Of a DNA stretch of 52,555 nt, positions 1 to 9,125 are shown one piece after another. The notes beneath the pieces are model-generated. The model saw nothing but the letters and a program-made list of their open reading frames with translations, searched no databases and was not told where the DNA came from. A program made the position numbers and the translations under genes. This DNA is from Betaproteobacteria bacterium (GTDB lineage: Bacteria; Pseudomonadota; Gammaproteobacteria; Burkholderiales; SG8-39), in assembly GCA_025356085.1 (NCBI GenBank), contig JANXUV010000179.1:1-52555 (forward strand). The letters run 5' to 3'. Position 1 is the stretch's first letter; each line of letters begins with the position of its first letter.

Positions 1-1
1 A

Positions 2-1069
2 TGGGAGGCCGCCGAAATCTTCCCGGCCCATGAGGTGTTCAAGAAACTCGGCAACATGGGCATGCTGGGACTCACCAAGCCAGAGGCCTACGGCGGCGCG
101 GCGCTCGACTACAGCTACTCGATGGTGTTCGCCGAGACGCTCGGCCAGATCCGCTGCGGCGGCGTGCCGATGGCGATCGGCGTGCAGACCGATATGGCGA
201 CGCCGGCGCTGGCGCGTTTCGGCTCAGATGAGTTGCGCAAAGAGTTCCTCGCGCCGGCCATCGCCGGCGACTACGTGGCCTGCATCGGCGTCTCGGAACC
301 GGGCGCGGGCTCGGACGTGGCCTCGATCAAGACCACCGCGAAGAAAGACGGCGGCGACTACGTCATCAACGGCGCGAAGATGTGGATCACCAACAGCCTG
401 CAGGCCGACTTCATGTGCCTGCTGGCGAACACGTCGGAGGGCTCGGCGCACAAGAACAAGACCCTGATCATCGTGCCGATGAAAACCAAGGGCGTCAGCG
501 TCGCCAAGAAAATCCGCAAGATCGGCATGATGTCCTCCGATACCGGGCTGATCCACTTCGACGACGTGCGCGTGCCGCAGCGCTACCGCATCGGCGAAGA
601 AGGCGCGGGCTTCACCTACCAGATGCAGCAGTTCCAGGAAGAGCGCCTGTGGGCGGCGGCGAGCTCGGTGCAGGGGCTGATCCGCACCCTTAACGACACC
701 ATCGAGTACATCCGCGAGCGCAAGATGTTCGGCCAGACGGTGCTCGATTTCCAGTATGTGCATTACCGCCTCGCCGAGCTGAAGACCGAGATCGAGGCGC
801 TGCGCGCCCTCACCTACCGCGCCTGCGAGATGTACGTCGCCGGCGAAGACGTCACCGAACTCGCCTCCATGGCCAAGCTCAAGTGCGGCCGCCTGAGGCG
901 CGAAGTTTCCGATTCCTGCCTGCAGTACTGGGGCGGCATGGGCTACACCTGGGATAACCCGGTGTCGCGCGCCTACCGCGACGGGCGCCTCGGGTCGATT
1001 GGCGGCGGCGCCGACGAGGTGATGCTCGGCATCATCTGCAAGTACATGCACATCCTGCCGAAAAAGTAG
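2..1069 (+). CDS. acyl-CoA dehydrogenase (5' end truncated by window edge)
   Basis: Frame stays open to the window start (WEAAEIFPAHEVFKKLGNMGMLGL...); ACAD motifs CIGVSEPGAGSDVASIKTTAKKDGGDYVINGAKMWITN and QYWGGMGYTWDNPVSRAYRDGRL. Confidence 0.93.
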   Translation, partial: WEAAEIFPAHEVFKKLGNMGMLGLTKPEAYGGAALDYSYSMVFAETLGQIRCGGVPMAIGVQTDMATPALARFGSDELRKEFLAPAIAGDYVACIGVSEPGAGSDVASIKTTAKKDGGDYVINGAKMWITNSLQADFMCLLANTSEGSAHKNKTLIIVPMKTKGVSVAKKIRKIGMMSSDTGLIHFDDVRVPQRYRIGEEGAGFTYQMQQFQEERLWAAASSVQGLIRTLNDTIEYIRERKMFGQTVLDFQYVHYRLAELKTEIEALRALTYRACEMYVAGEDVTELASMAKLKCGRLRREVSDSCLQYWGGMGYTWDNPVSRAYRDGRLGSIGGGADEVMLGIICKYMHILPKK

Positions 1070-1093
1070 GAACCCGCTCGTAGAAACCCTCAC

Positions 1094-2713
1094 GTGAAAT
1101 TCCGATCGCTGCTGGTTGCCAACCGGGGAGAAATCGCTCTTCGGGTCATGCGCACGGCAAAGCGCATGGGGCTGCGCACGGTCGCCGTGTATTCGGACGC
1201 CGACCGCGATGCGCCGCACGTGCGCGCCGCGGACTCGGCGGTGCACATTGGCGGTTCGTCGCCGAAAGAGTCCTATCTGAATATCAAGGCCATTCTCCAG
1301 GCGGAAGGAGACGCCATTCATCCTGGCTATGGCTTTCTTTCCGAGAATGCGGAATTCGCGGAAGCAGTGCTGAAATCGGGGCGCGCCTGGATCGGCCCTC
1401 CGCCCGCGGCGATCAAGGCGATGGGCGACAAGGCGAATGCCAAAGCCATTGCGGCGAAGGCCGGCGTGCCGGTGCTGCCCACTTACGACAAGAATCCTGA
1501 GTTCCCGGTGATGATCAAGGCGCTGGCGGGCGGAGGCGGCCGCGGGATTCGCATTGTTTTTTCACAAAATGAATTTCCGGACGCACTGAAAACGGCACAG
1601 TCGGAAGCCCAGCATTCTTTCGGGGACTCAAGAGTCCTGCTGGAGAAGGCGCTCCTCAATCCGCATCACGTCGAAATTCAGATCTTCGCCGACAGCAAGG
1701 GCAATTTCGTGCACCTCGGCGAGCGCGACTGCTCGGTACAACGCCGCCACCAGAAGCTGGTCGAGGAATCCCCCTCTCCCGCGGTGAACGCAAAGCTGCG
1801 GGCCGAGATGGGTGCCGCAGCCATCGCTGCGGCGCGCGCCGTGGGCTACGTGGGCGCCGGCACGGTGGAGTTCCTGCTCGAGGACGGCAAGTTCTGGTTC
1901 ATGGAAATGAACGCGCGCCTGCAGGTCGAGCACCCGGTCACCGAGGCGCTCAGCGGATTCGACCTCGTCGAGTGGCAACTGCGTGTCGCCGCCGGCGAGC
2001 CGCTGCCGGCAAAGCAGGCGGATGTCCGCCTGTCGGGCCACGCAATCGAAGTGCGGCTTTGCGCTGAAGACCCGGAGCAGAACTTCCTGCCGCAGGCGGG
2101 AACGCTCGTGCAATGGCAGCCCTCCGCGGCGGTACGCGTGGACCACGCGCTCGAGACCGGCATCGCCATCCCGCCCTTCTACGATTCGATGATCGCCAAG
2201 CTGATCGCCCACGCGCCCACGCGGGACGAGGCGCGAGTGAAGCTGGCGGCGGCGCTGGATGAAACTGTGGCGCTCGGCATACCGACCAACAAGGCGTTTC
2301 TGGCTGCCGTTTTGCGCGACAGAAGCTTCGCGAACGGAGAGGCGACGACGGGTTTTCTTTCGCATTTCACGTTCCCGACCGGCGATTTCGGCGAATGGAG
2401 CGGCTGGAGCAACAACCCGGCGCACCGCTCGCGCGGCAGCGAGCGCTTCTTCCAGCGCAACGCTCGCGATCCGATGCGGCAAAAGGAAACCAGCGACGGC
2501 AGGCTGCTGGCGCCGATGAACGGCCGCGTGGTCGCGGTAAACGCCAAAGTCGGAGAGACGCTTGCGGCAGGCAAGGCACTCGTGGTACTGGAAGCGATGA
2601 AAATGGAGCATGGATTGGATTTTCCGTTTCCATTGAAGGTAAAAGCCATTCACGTAAAGGCCGGCGCGCAGGTTGCGCCAGGAAATCTGCTCGTGGAATT
2701 CGATCCCGCGTGA
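1094..2713 (+). CDS. biotin carboxylase / biotin carboxyl carrier alpha subunit of an acyl-CoA carboxylase (compact, 539 aa)
   Basis: N-terminal LLVANRGEIALRVMRTAKRMG; ATP-grasp GGGGRGIRIV; HHVEIQIFADSKGNFVHLGERDCSVQRRHQKLVEE; FMEMNARLQVEHPVTE; C-terminal biotin motif EAMKMEH. Confidence 0.95.
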   Translation: MKFRSLLVANRGEIALRVMRTAKRMGLRTVAVYSDADRDAPHVRAADSAVHIGGSSPKESYLNIKAILQAEGDAIHPGYGFLSENAEFAEAVLKSGRAWIGPPPAAIKAMGDKANAKAIAAKAGVPVLPTYDKNPEFPVMIKALAGGGGRGIRIVFSQNEFPDALKTAQSEAQHSFGDSRVLLEKALLNPHHVEIQIFADSKGNFVHLGERDCSVQRRHQKLVEESPSPAVNAKLRAEMGAAAIAAARAVGYVGAGTVEFLLEDGKFWFMEMNARLQVEHPVTEALSGFDLVEWQLRVAAGEPLPAKQADVRLSGHAIEVRLCAEDPEQNFLPQAGTLVQWQPSAAVRVDHALETGIAIPPFYDSMIAKLIAHAPTRDEARVKLAAALDETVALGIPTNKAFLAAVLRDRSFANGEATTGFLSHFTFPTGDFGEWSGWSNNPAHRSRGSERFFQRNARDPMRQKETSDGRLLAPMNGRVVAVNAKVGETLAAGKALVVLEAMKMEHGLDFPFPLKVKAIHVKAGAQVAPGNLLVEFDPA

Positions 2714-3885
2714 AAGCGCATCCGGCGATCACGGAGGAACACGAGGCCTACCGCGACACGGTGCGCCGTTTCGTCGAGCGGGAAATCTTCCCGCACGCCA
2801 CTGCCTGGGATGAAGCGGGCGAGTTTCCGCGCGAGCTCTACAAGAAGGCTGCATCGGCCGGCCTGCTGGGCCTGGGTTTCCCCGAGGAATACGGCGGCAC
2901 CGAAAGGACCAGCGAAACGCCGGTGGCGGATTACTTCTTCCACATCGTCAGCGCCGAGGAATTCGCCCGCGCCGGTACCGGCGGCCTGTCGGCCAGCCTG
3001 TTTTCCCACACCATCGGCGCGCCGCCGATCGCCGCGGTCGGCAGCGAGGAACTGAAGCGCCGCGTGCTGCCGGCGATCCTCGCGGGCGAGAAGATCTCCG
3101 CGCTCGCGATCACGGAACCGAGCGGCGGGTCGGACGTGGCCAGCCTGAGAACTTCCGCGAAAAAAGACAAAGGCGAATACATCGTCAACGGCGAGAAAAC
3201 CTTCATCACGTCGGGCATGCGAGCCGACTATTACACCGTCGCCGTGCGCACGGGAGGACCGGGCGCGGCGGGCGTATTGCTGCTGCTGATCGAGCGCGAC
3301 CGGCCCGGCTTCACGCGCGCGGAGCTGAAAAAGATGGGCTGGTGGTGCTCCGACACCGCGAGCCTGCATTTCGACAACGTGCGCGTGCCCGCCGCCAACC
3401 TGATCGGCGAGGAGAACGCGGGCTTCCGCGCCATCATGCGCAACTTCAATTCCGAGCGCCTCGGCATGGCCGCCGGCGCGGTCGGTTATGCGCAGACCTG
3501 CCTCGATGACGCGCTCGACTGGGCGCGGAGCCGCACAACCTTCGGCCAGGCGCTGATCGGCCACCAGGCGATCCGCCACAAGCTGGTGGACATGCAGGCG
3601 CGGGTGCACGCGGCGCGCGCGCTGCTCTATGACACCGCATGGAAACTCACGCAGGCGCCGCGCGAGGCGGCGCACATCGCGCAGCTGGCGATCCTGAAGA
3701 ACGTCGCCACCGACGCGATGCAGTTCTGCGCGGATGCCGCGGTGCAGACGCTCGGCGGCGCCGGCTTCGTGCGCGGCACGCGCGCCGAGCGCATCTACCG
3801 CGAGGCGAAGGTGATGCAGATCGGCGGCGGCAGCACCGAAATCATGAAAGACCTGGCCGCGCGCCAGCTCGGATGGGAGCCATGA
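2710..3885 (+). CDS. acyl-CoA dehydrogenase
   Basis: GTG start overlapping the previous TGA (GTGA); ITEEHEAYRDTVRRFVEREIFPHATAWDEAGEFPRELYKK; ALAITEPSGGSDVASLRTSAKKDKGEYIVNGEKTFITSG. Confidence 0.94.
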   Translation: MKAHPAITEEHEAYRDTVRRFVEREIFPHATAWDEAGEFPRELYKKAASAGLLGLGFPEEYGGTERTSETPVADYFFHIVSAEEFARAGTGGLSASLFSHTIGAPPIAAVGSEELKRRVLPAILAGEKISALAITEPSGGSDVASLRTSAKKDKGEYIVNGEKTFITSGMRADYYTVAVRTGGPGAAGVLLLLIERDRPGFTRAELKKMGWWCSDTASLHFDNVRVPAANLIGEENAGFRAIMRNFNSERLGMAAGAVGYAQTCLDDALDWARSRTTFGQALIGHQAIRHKLVDMQARVHAARALLYDTAWKLTQAPREAAHIAQLAILKNVATDAMQFCADAAVQTLGGAGFVRGTRAERIYREAKVMQIGGGSTEIMKDLAARQLGWEP

Positions 3886-4328
3886 ACCTGAAAGCGAAAG
3901 CCCTGCAGGCGCTGATGCGGAAGGTGATGGAGGAGCACATCGCCTTCAACAAGCTTCTCGGCCTCAAGGTGGAGTCCTTCGACGCGGAGGCGCCCAAGCT
4001 GCGCTTCGAGATGCGGCCCGAGCTGGTCGGCAACCCGGCACGCCAGATCCTGCACGGCGGCGTGATCTCGGCGACTCTGGACGTTGCCGGCGGCTTCGCG
4101 ATCATGCTCTCGCTCGCGGCGGAGATGACCGGCATCCCCACCGCCTTCCCCAACATGGGCACCATCGACCTGCGCGTGGACTACTTGCGCCCGGGCCGCG
4201 GCAAATATTTCATTGCCACGGCGCGCATCGTACGCAAGGGCAAGCGCATCGCGGTCACGCACATGGAGTTGCACAACGACGCGGGCGAGCTGATCGCCAC
4301 CGGCGGCGCCGCCTACGTGGTCGGCTGA
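3882..4328 (+). CDS. hotdog-fold thioesterase (PaaI/YiiD-like)
   Basis: ATGA overlap with upstream ACAD; LHGGVISATLDVAGGFAIMLSL plus DLRVDYLRPGRGKYFIATARIVRKGKRIAVTHMELHNDAGELIATGGAAY. Confidence 0.88.
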   Translation: MNLKAKALQALMRKVMEEHIAFNKLLGLKVESFDAEAPKLRFEMRPELVGNPARQILHGGVISATLDVAGGFAIMLSLAAEMTGIPTAFPNMGTIDLRVDYLRPGRGKYFIATARIVRKGKRIAVTHMELHNDAGELIATGGAAYVVG

Positions 4329-4338
4329 AAAAATGCCG

Positions 4339-5280
4339 TCATTTTCCGGTTCTGACAAACTCGAGCAGCGCCTGGCCGAAGGTGGTGTCGTCAGATGAGC
4401 CGAGGTGCGCGATTTCGCTGATGTGGTTGTGCCCGGGCAGGTCGAGCGTGGGCGGTTTGGCGCCGCCATCGCGCTTCGCCAGCCCTTCGCTCAGCAGCGC
4501 GGCCTGGTCGCGGAACGGCGCCGGATCCAGCTCCGCGTAGACAAGGAACACCGGGATCTTCCTGCCATCGAGCTTGGTCAGCAGCGACTTGCCGGCCCAT
4601 TCCGCGCGCGGGCCGAAATAGGCTTCGATGTTCGGCCCCGGCGGCGCGCCCGCGGGATCGAGTACCGGCGACTGCAGGATGGCGCCGGCCACGCCGTCCC
4701 CACCGTCTGCAGGCTGCAGGCGTTCGTCGAACACATAGTGCGCCACGTGAGTGCCGCCCGCCGACTGGCCGAACAGGAAAATGCGCCCCGGATCGCCGCC
4801 GAACTCGGCGATGTGGTTCGTCACCCAGCGCAGCGCCGCGGCCACGTCCTCGCCGCCCGCGGGCCAGGGCGCCTTGGGCGCGAGCCGGTAATTCATCGTC
4901 ACGCCGATCACGCCGTTTTTAGCGAAGAACACGCCGACGTTCTGGTAGAACGGCACGCCCTCGCGGTTTTTGGCGCCGGCGACGTAGCCGCCGCCCGGCA
5001 CGAACAGCACCACCGGCATCGCACGGCCGGGCCGCGCCGCCGGCGCGAACACGTCGAGGCGGTGCCGGTCGTCCGGCCCGTAGGCGATGTCCTCCACCGA
5101 GCTCACGCCCGGCGATGCCTTCGGCACCTTGGGAATGTAGATATCGAAGGTCGCCTGGATCATCGGCGGATTCAGCACCGGGCCGATCGCCTTCAGCTTT
5201 GCCGCGATGTCGGCGGGCATCTGCGCCCAGGCCTGGCCGGCGGCAAGCAGGAGTGCGGCGGCGGCGATTTTCTTTTCCAT
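4339..5280 (-). CDS. alpha/beta hydrolase (carboxylesterase/BD-FAE-like), exported
   Basis: Signal peptide MEKKIAAAALLLAAGQAWAQ; oxyanion-hole-like VLFVPGGGYVAG and nucleophile GQSAGG. The ORF track start at 5298 is six codons upstream of the more likely ATG. Confidence 0.85.
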   Translation of the reverse strand: MEKKIAAAALLLAAGQAWAQMPADIAAKLKAIGPVLNPPMIQATFDIYIPKVPKASPGVSSVEDIAYGPDDRHRLDVFAPAARPGRAMPVVLFVPGGGYVAGAKNREGVPFYQNVGVFFAKNGVIGVTMNYRLAPKAPWPAGGEDVAAALRWVTNHIAEFGGDPGRIFLFGQSAGGTHVAHYVFDERLQPADGGDGVAGAILQSPVLDPAGAPPGPNIEAYFGPRAEWAGKSLLTKLDGRKIPVFLVYAELDPAPFRDQAALLSEGLAKRDGGAKPPTLDLPGHNHISEIAHLGSSDDTTFGQALLEFVRTGK

Positions 5281-5300
5281 GGTTGGCTCCCCGTACATGC

Positions 5301-5331
5301 TGAAAGAAAAACGGCGCCGCGAGGCGCCGTT
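5301..5331 (-). terminator. Rho-independent terminator for the minus-strand substrate-binding protein gene
   Basis: Perfect 9-bp stem AACGGCGCC-(4 nt)-GGCGCCGTT at 5310-5331; on the minus strand it is followed by TTTCTTTCA. It lies 28 nt past the stop of the 5359-6513 gene. Confidence 0.8.
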
Positions 5332-5358
5332 GCTGAAATGTTGCCCTGATGCCGTTTA

Positions 5359-6513
5359 TCAGTCCGTGATGAAGTCGCTGACCGAGGTCCATTTGCCGTT
5401 GACGATCTGCGAAAGACGCGCGCGATTGGAGCCGAGGTGCTTGGTCGGCGTGAAGCTGAACGCGTCGGCGCCGAACATGTCGCGCGGCGCGGTGAACTTG
5501 TCCAGCGTCTTGATGAAGTTGTCGGTGGTCAGGTTCGGACCGGTCTTGGTCGCGATCTGGATGAACAGCTCGATCACTTCATAGCCGTACACCGAGAACA
5601 CGCCCGGATCTTCCTTGGTCTTCTCCTTGTAGCGGTTGGCCCACTCGCGCACATTCTTCGAGGCGTCGTCCAGGTACGGCATGTTCACAGTGTTGGTCGA
5701 GTAGTAGCCGTTCGCCAGCGGGCCGCCGAGCTTGTGGATCAGTTCGGTGTAGGACGCCGAGGTGCCCATGAATTCGACGTTCCAGCCGAGCTTGCGCGCG
5801 GTGCCGATGGTGCCCAGCGTCTCGCGGATGATGGTGCCCATCACGACGAAGTCGCAGCCGGCATCCTTCATCCTCGCCACCTGGGAAGAGAAATCGGTCG
5901 CGCCGCGCTTGTACGTGGTCTTCTCGGCGAGCACCTGATTGATCTCCTTCAGGCCGGCCTCCGCGCCGCGCATCACTTCGACGCCGAAGTCATCGTCCTG
6001 GTACAGCGTGCAGACTTTCTTGTAGCCCTTCTGCTTGACGATGTACTTCACGCCGGCGCGCGCCTGGTCGTAGTAGGTGGCGGCAAAGGAGTACTTGAGC
6101 TTGTGCAGCGGCTCGTACATTTCGCGCGCCGCTGCGAGCGGGAACAGGTGCGGCACGTTCTTGTCGAACAGGATCGGCATCGAGGCCATCGAGGTGGCCG
6201 AGCCGATGGTGCCGACCATCGCGAAGATCTTGTCCTTCTGCACCAGCTTCTGCGTCGCCAGCACGGCTTTTTTCGGATCGTAGCCGTGGTCCTCGACGAT
6301 GAGCTTGATCTTGCGGCCGTCGATGCCGCCCTGCGCGTTGATCTCATCGACGCGCATGTTCATGCCGTGCACGAGTTGCTTGGAGAACGCGACGATCGGG
6401 CCGGACAGATCCTGCATGCTGCCGATGACGATCTCGTTCTTCGATACGCCCTGCGTCTGCGCGAGCGCAGACCCGGCAAACAACATTGCAAACAAACCCA
6501 GTTTGAGCTTCAT
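5359..6513 (-). CDS. ABC transporter substrate-binding protein, branched-chain amino acid/aromatic type (LivJ/LivK-like)
   Basis: Signal peptide MKLKLGLFAMLFAGSALAQ; GVSKNEIVIGSMQDLSGPIVAFSKQLVHGMN...INAQGGIDGRKIKLIVEDHGYDPKKA. Strong SD AAGGAGGAGG (6518-6527). Confidence 0.93.
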   Translation of the reverse strand: MKLKLGLFAMLFAGSALAQTQGVSKNEIVIGSMQDLSGPIVAFSKQLVHGMNMRVDEINAQGGIDGRKIKLIVEDHGYDPKKAVLATQKLVQKDKIFAMVGTIGSATSMASMPILFDKNVPHLFPLAAAREMYEPLHKLKYSFAATYYDQARAGVKYIVKQKGYKKVCTLYQDDDFGVEVMRGAEAGLKEINQVLAEKTTYKRGATDFSSQVARMKDAGCDFVVMGTIIRETLGTIGTARKLGWNVEFMGTSASYTELIHKLGGPLANGYYSTNTVNMPYLDDASKNVREWANRYKEKTKEDPGVFSVYGYEVIELFIQIATKTGPNLTTDNFIKTLDKFTAPRDMFGADAFSFTPTKHLGSNRARLSQIVNGKWTSVSDFITD

Positions 6514-6555
6514 TTTTCCTCCTCCTTGTTTATTACTGTATCACTCCGGCAATGG

Positions 6556-8385
6556 CTAGGCCGCTTCCTTGACGTACATGGAATCGATGAGCGCCTTGTA
6601 CTTCTCGTTCACCAGCTTGCGCTTGAGCTTCATGGTCGGCGTGAGCTCTTCATCCTCCGCGCCGAGCTTTTGCTCGATCAGGCGGAATTTCTTCACCTGC
6701 TCGACGCGCGCGAAGGCTTTGTTTACGCGGTCGATCTCGGACTGGATCAGCTCCTGCACCTCCGGGCGCCGGCACAGGCTCATGTAGTTGGAGAACGGAA
6801 TGGCGTTGTCCTGCGCGAATTTCTCCACGTTCTCGTGGTCGATCATGATCAGCGAAGTCAGGTAGGGCCGCTTCTCGCCGATCAATACCGCGTCGGTGAT
6901 GTAGGGCGAGAACTTGAGCTGGTTCTCGAACTCCGAGGGCGTGATGTTCTTGCCGCCCGCGGTGATGATGATGTCCTTCATGCGGTCGGTGATGTAGAAG
7001 TAGCCCTCGGCGTCCACCTTGCCGACGTCGCCGGTATGCAGCCAGCCGTCCTTCAGCGTCTCCGCGGTCTTCTCGGGCTGGTTCAGGTAGCCCATGAACA
7101 CCGTCCCGCCGCGCACCAGCAACTCGCCCTCGGGCGATATCTTCACCTCGGCATGCGACATCTTCGGCCCGATCGAGCCCGGCTTCACCGCGCCGCCGAG
7201 GTTCGAGGTCACCGCGCCGCAGGATTCGGTCTGGCCCCAGACTTCGACCATCTCCAGGCCGAGCGCCATGTACCAGCGCACCAGGTCCGGCGAAATCGGC
7301 GCGGCGCCGGTGACCAGGAATTTCGCCCGATGCACGCCGATCAGCTTGCGCACGTTGTTCAGGACCAGCAGCCGCGCCAACCAGAACGCGGCCTGCAGCC
7401 CCGGCGAAACCGGCTTGCGCTCCTCGCGCAACAGCGCCTGCCGGTAGCCGATGCCGATCGCCGCCTTGTAGGCCCATTGCTGCAGCGGGCCGGCTTCCTT
7501 CAGGCCGATCAGCACGCCGGAGTAGAACTTCTCCCAGACGCGCGGCACCGCGGTGAATACGGTGGGCGAGATTTCGCGCACGTTCTCCGGCACCGTGTCC
7601 GGGTTTTCCACGAAATTCAGCACCGCGCCTGAATAGAGCGCGTGATATTCGCCGCCGACGCGCTCGGCGATGTGGCAGAGCGGCAGGAACGCCATCCGCT
7701 CGTCGTTCTCATCCTGTGGGAAGCCGGCCTGGTAGCCCTCGCAAGTCAGCACGATGTTGGCGTGCGAAATCATCGCGCCCTTGGGCTTGCCCGTGGTGCC
7801 CGAGGTATAGACCAGGATCGCCAGGTCTTCCGCCTTGCGCAGGCCGATGCGGCGCTCCCATTCGCCCGGGTGCGCCGCATCGTACTCGCGCCCCAGCGCG
7901 CGCAGGGACTCGAGGCTCAGCACCTGCGGGTCGCTGAGATCGTGCAGGCCTTCCATGTCGAAGACGACGATCTTGCGCAACTTCGGCGCTCGCGCGCGGA
8001 CTTCGAGCAGCTTGTCGAGTTGCTCGTCGTCTTCGACGAAGGCGTACACCGAGGCGGAGTCGGTGAGCAGATACTCGACCTGCGAAGCCGCATCGGTCGG
8101 ATAGATGCCGTTCACCACGCCGGCGGCGCCAAGCGCGCCAAGGTCGACGCACATCCATTCCTTGTTGGTGTTGGAGAGGATCGACACCACTTCGCCGGGT
8201 TCGTAGCCCAGCGAGACGAGTCCCATGCCGATCTCGCGCGCGATGCGGCCGAGTTCGGTCCAGGTCACCGCCTGCCAGATACCGAGGTTCTTCTGGCGGA
8301 AGATGGTCTTCGGCCCGCGCGTCTTCACGCCGTTCCAGAACATTTTTGGAACTGTATCTATCGCCACTGTTTTTTCTTTTTCCAT
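6556..8385 (-). CDS. long-chain acyl-CoA synthetase / AMP-binding ligase (FadD15-like)
   Basis: AMP-binding motif YTSGTTGKPKGAMISH; GWLHTGDVGKVDAEGYFYITDRMKDIIITAGGKNITPSEFEN; 609 aa; 28-nt overlap with upstream LivF gene. Confidence 0.93.
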   Translation of the reverse strand: MEKEKTVAIDTVPKMFWNGVKTRGPKTIFRQKNLGIWQAVTWTELGRIAREIGMGLVSLGYEPGEVVSILSNTNKEWMCVDLGALGAAGVVNGIYPTDAASQVEYLLTDSASVYAFVEDDEQLDKLLEVRARAPKLRKIVVFDMEGLHDLSDPQVLSLESLRALGREYDAAHPGEWERRIGLRKAEDLAILVYTSGTTGKPKGAMISHANIVLTCEGYQAGFPQDENDERMAFLPLCHIAERVGGEYHALYSGAVLNFVENPDTVPENVREISPTVFTAVPRVWEKFYSGVLIGLKEAGPLQQWAYKAAIGIGYRQALLREERKPVSPGLQAAFWLARLLVLNNVRKLIGVHRAKFLVTGAAPISPDLVRWYMALGLEMVEVWGQTESCGAVTSNLGGAVKPGSIGPKMSHAEVKISPEGELLVRGGTVFMGYLNQPEKTAETLKDGWLHTGDVGKVDAEGYFYITDRMKDIIITAGGKNITPSEFENQLKFSPYITDAVLIGEKRPYLTSLIMIDHENVEKFAQDNAIPFSNYMSLCRRPEVQELIQSEIDRVNKAFARVEQVKKFRLIEQKLGAEDEELTPTMKLKRKLVNEKYKALIDSMYVKEAA

Positions 8386-9125
8386 CGACGCTGCCCTCTC
8401 ACACCCTGCGCCTTCATGCCCAGGTAGAACTCCTGCACGTCCTCCTTCTCCAGGAGGCGCTTGCAGGTATCTTCCATCACGATGCGGCCGACTTCAAGCA
8501 CGTAGCCGTAGTCGGCCACTTCCAGCGCCATGTTGGCGTTCTGTTCCACCAGCAGGATCGTCATCCCTTGCTGCCGGTTGATCAGGCCGATGATGCGGAA
8601 TATCTCCCGCGTCAGCAGCGGCGACAGGCCCAGGCTCGGCTCATCCATCAACATCAGTTTCGGGCGCGACAGCAGCGCGCGGCTGATCGCCAGCATCTGC
8701 TGCTGCCCGCCTGAGAGCAAGCCGGCCTCCTGCCGGAAGCGTTCTTTCAGGATCGGGAAATAGGCGTAGACCATCTCCAGGTCCTGCGCGATGCCGGCGG
8801 CGTCGCCGCGCGTATAGGCGCCCATGCGCAGATTCTCGTCCACCGTCAGCAGCGGGAAGACTTCCCGCCCTTCGGGCACGTGGCCGATGCCGCGGCGCAC
8901 GATCCAGGCCGGATCGCGCCGCTGGATTTCCTCGCCGGCAAAGCGGATCTGGCCCTTGTTCGGGTCGATGATCCCCGAGATGGTTTTGAGGATGGTGGAC
9001 TTGCCCGCGCCGTTGGCGCCCAGCACCGTTACGATCTTCCCTTTGGGAACAGCAAGCGTCACGCCTCGCAAGGCCCGCACGGGACCATAGCTCGCTTCCA
9101 CATTGGCTAGCTCGAGAATATTCAT
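8358..9125 (-). CDS. livF: ABC transporter ATP-binding protein, LivF type
   Basis: Walker A GANGAGKSTIL; signature LLSGGQQQMLAISRAL; Walker B LMLMDEPSLGLSP. Confidence 0.94.
   Translation of the reverse strand: MNILELANVEASYGPVRALRGVTLAVPKGKIVTVLGANGAGKSTILKTISGIIDPNKGQIRFAGEEIQRRDPAWIVRRGIGHVPEGREVFPLLTVDENLRMGAYTRGDAAGIAQDLEMVYAYFPILKERFRQEAGLLSGGQQQMLAISRALLSRPKLMLMDEPSLGLSPLLTREIFRIIGLINRQQGMTILLVEQNANMALEVADYGYVLEVGRIVMEDTCKRLLEKEDVQEFYLGMKAQGVRGQRRWKKKKQWR

Noticed and set aside
2395-2709. N-terminal extension of the second acyl-CoA dehydrogenase ORF
   Set aside because: The extension overlaps the biotin carboxylase C-terminus out of frame; the GTG at 2710 in a GTGA overlap gives the expected ACAD N-terminus.
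5437-7632. 731-aa plus-strand ORF
   Set aside because: Antisense to the substrate-binding protein and acyl-CoA synthetase genes; no recognisable domain, composition artefact.
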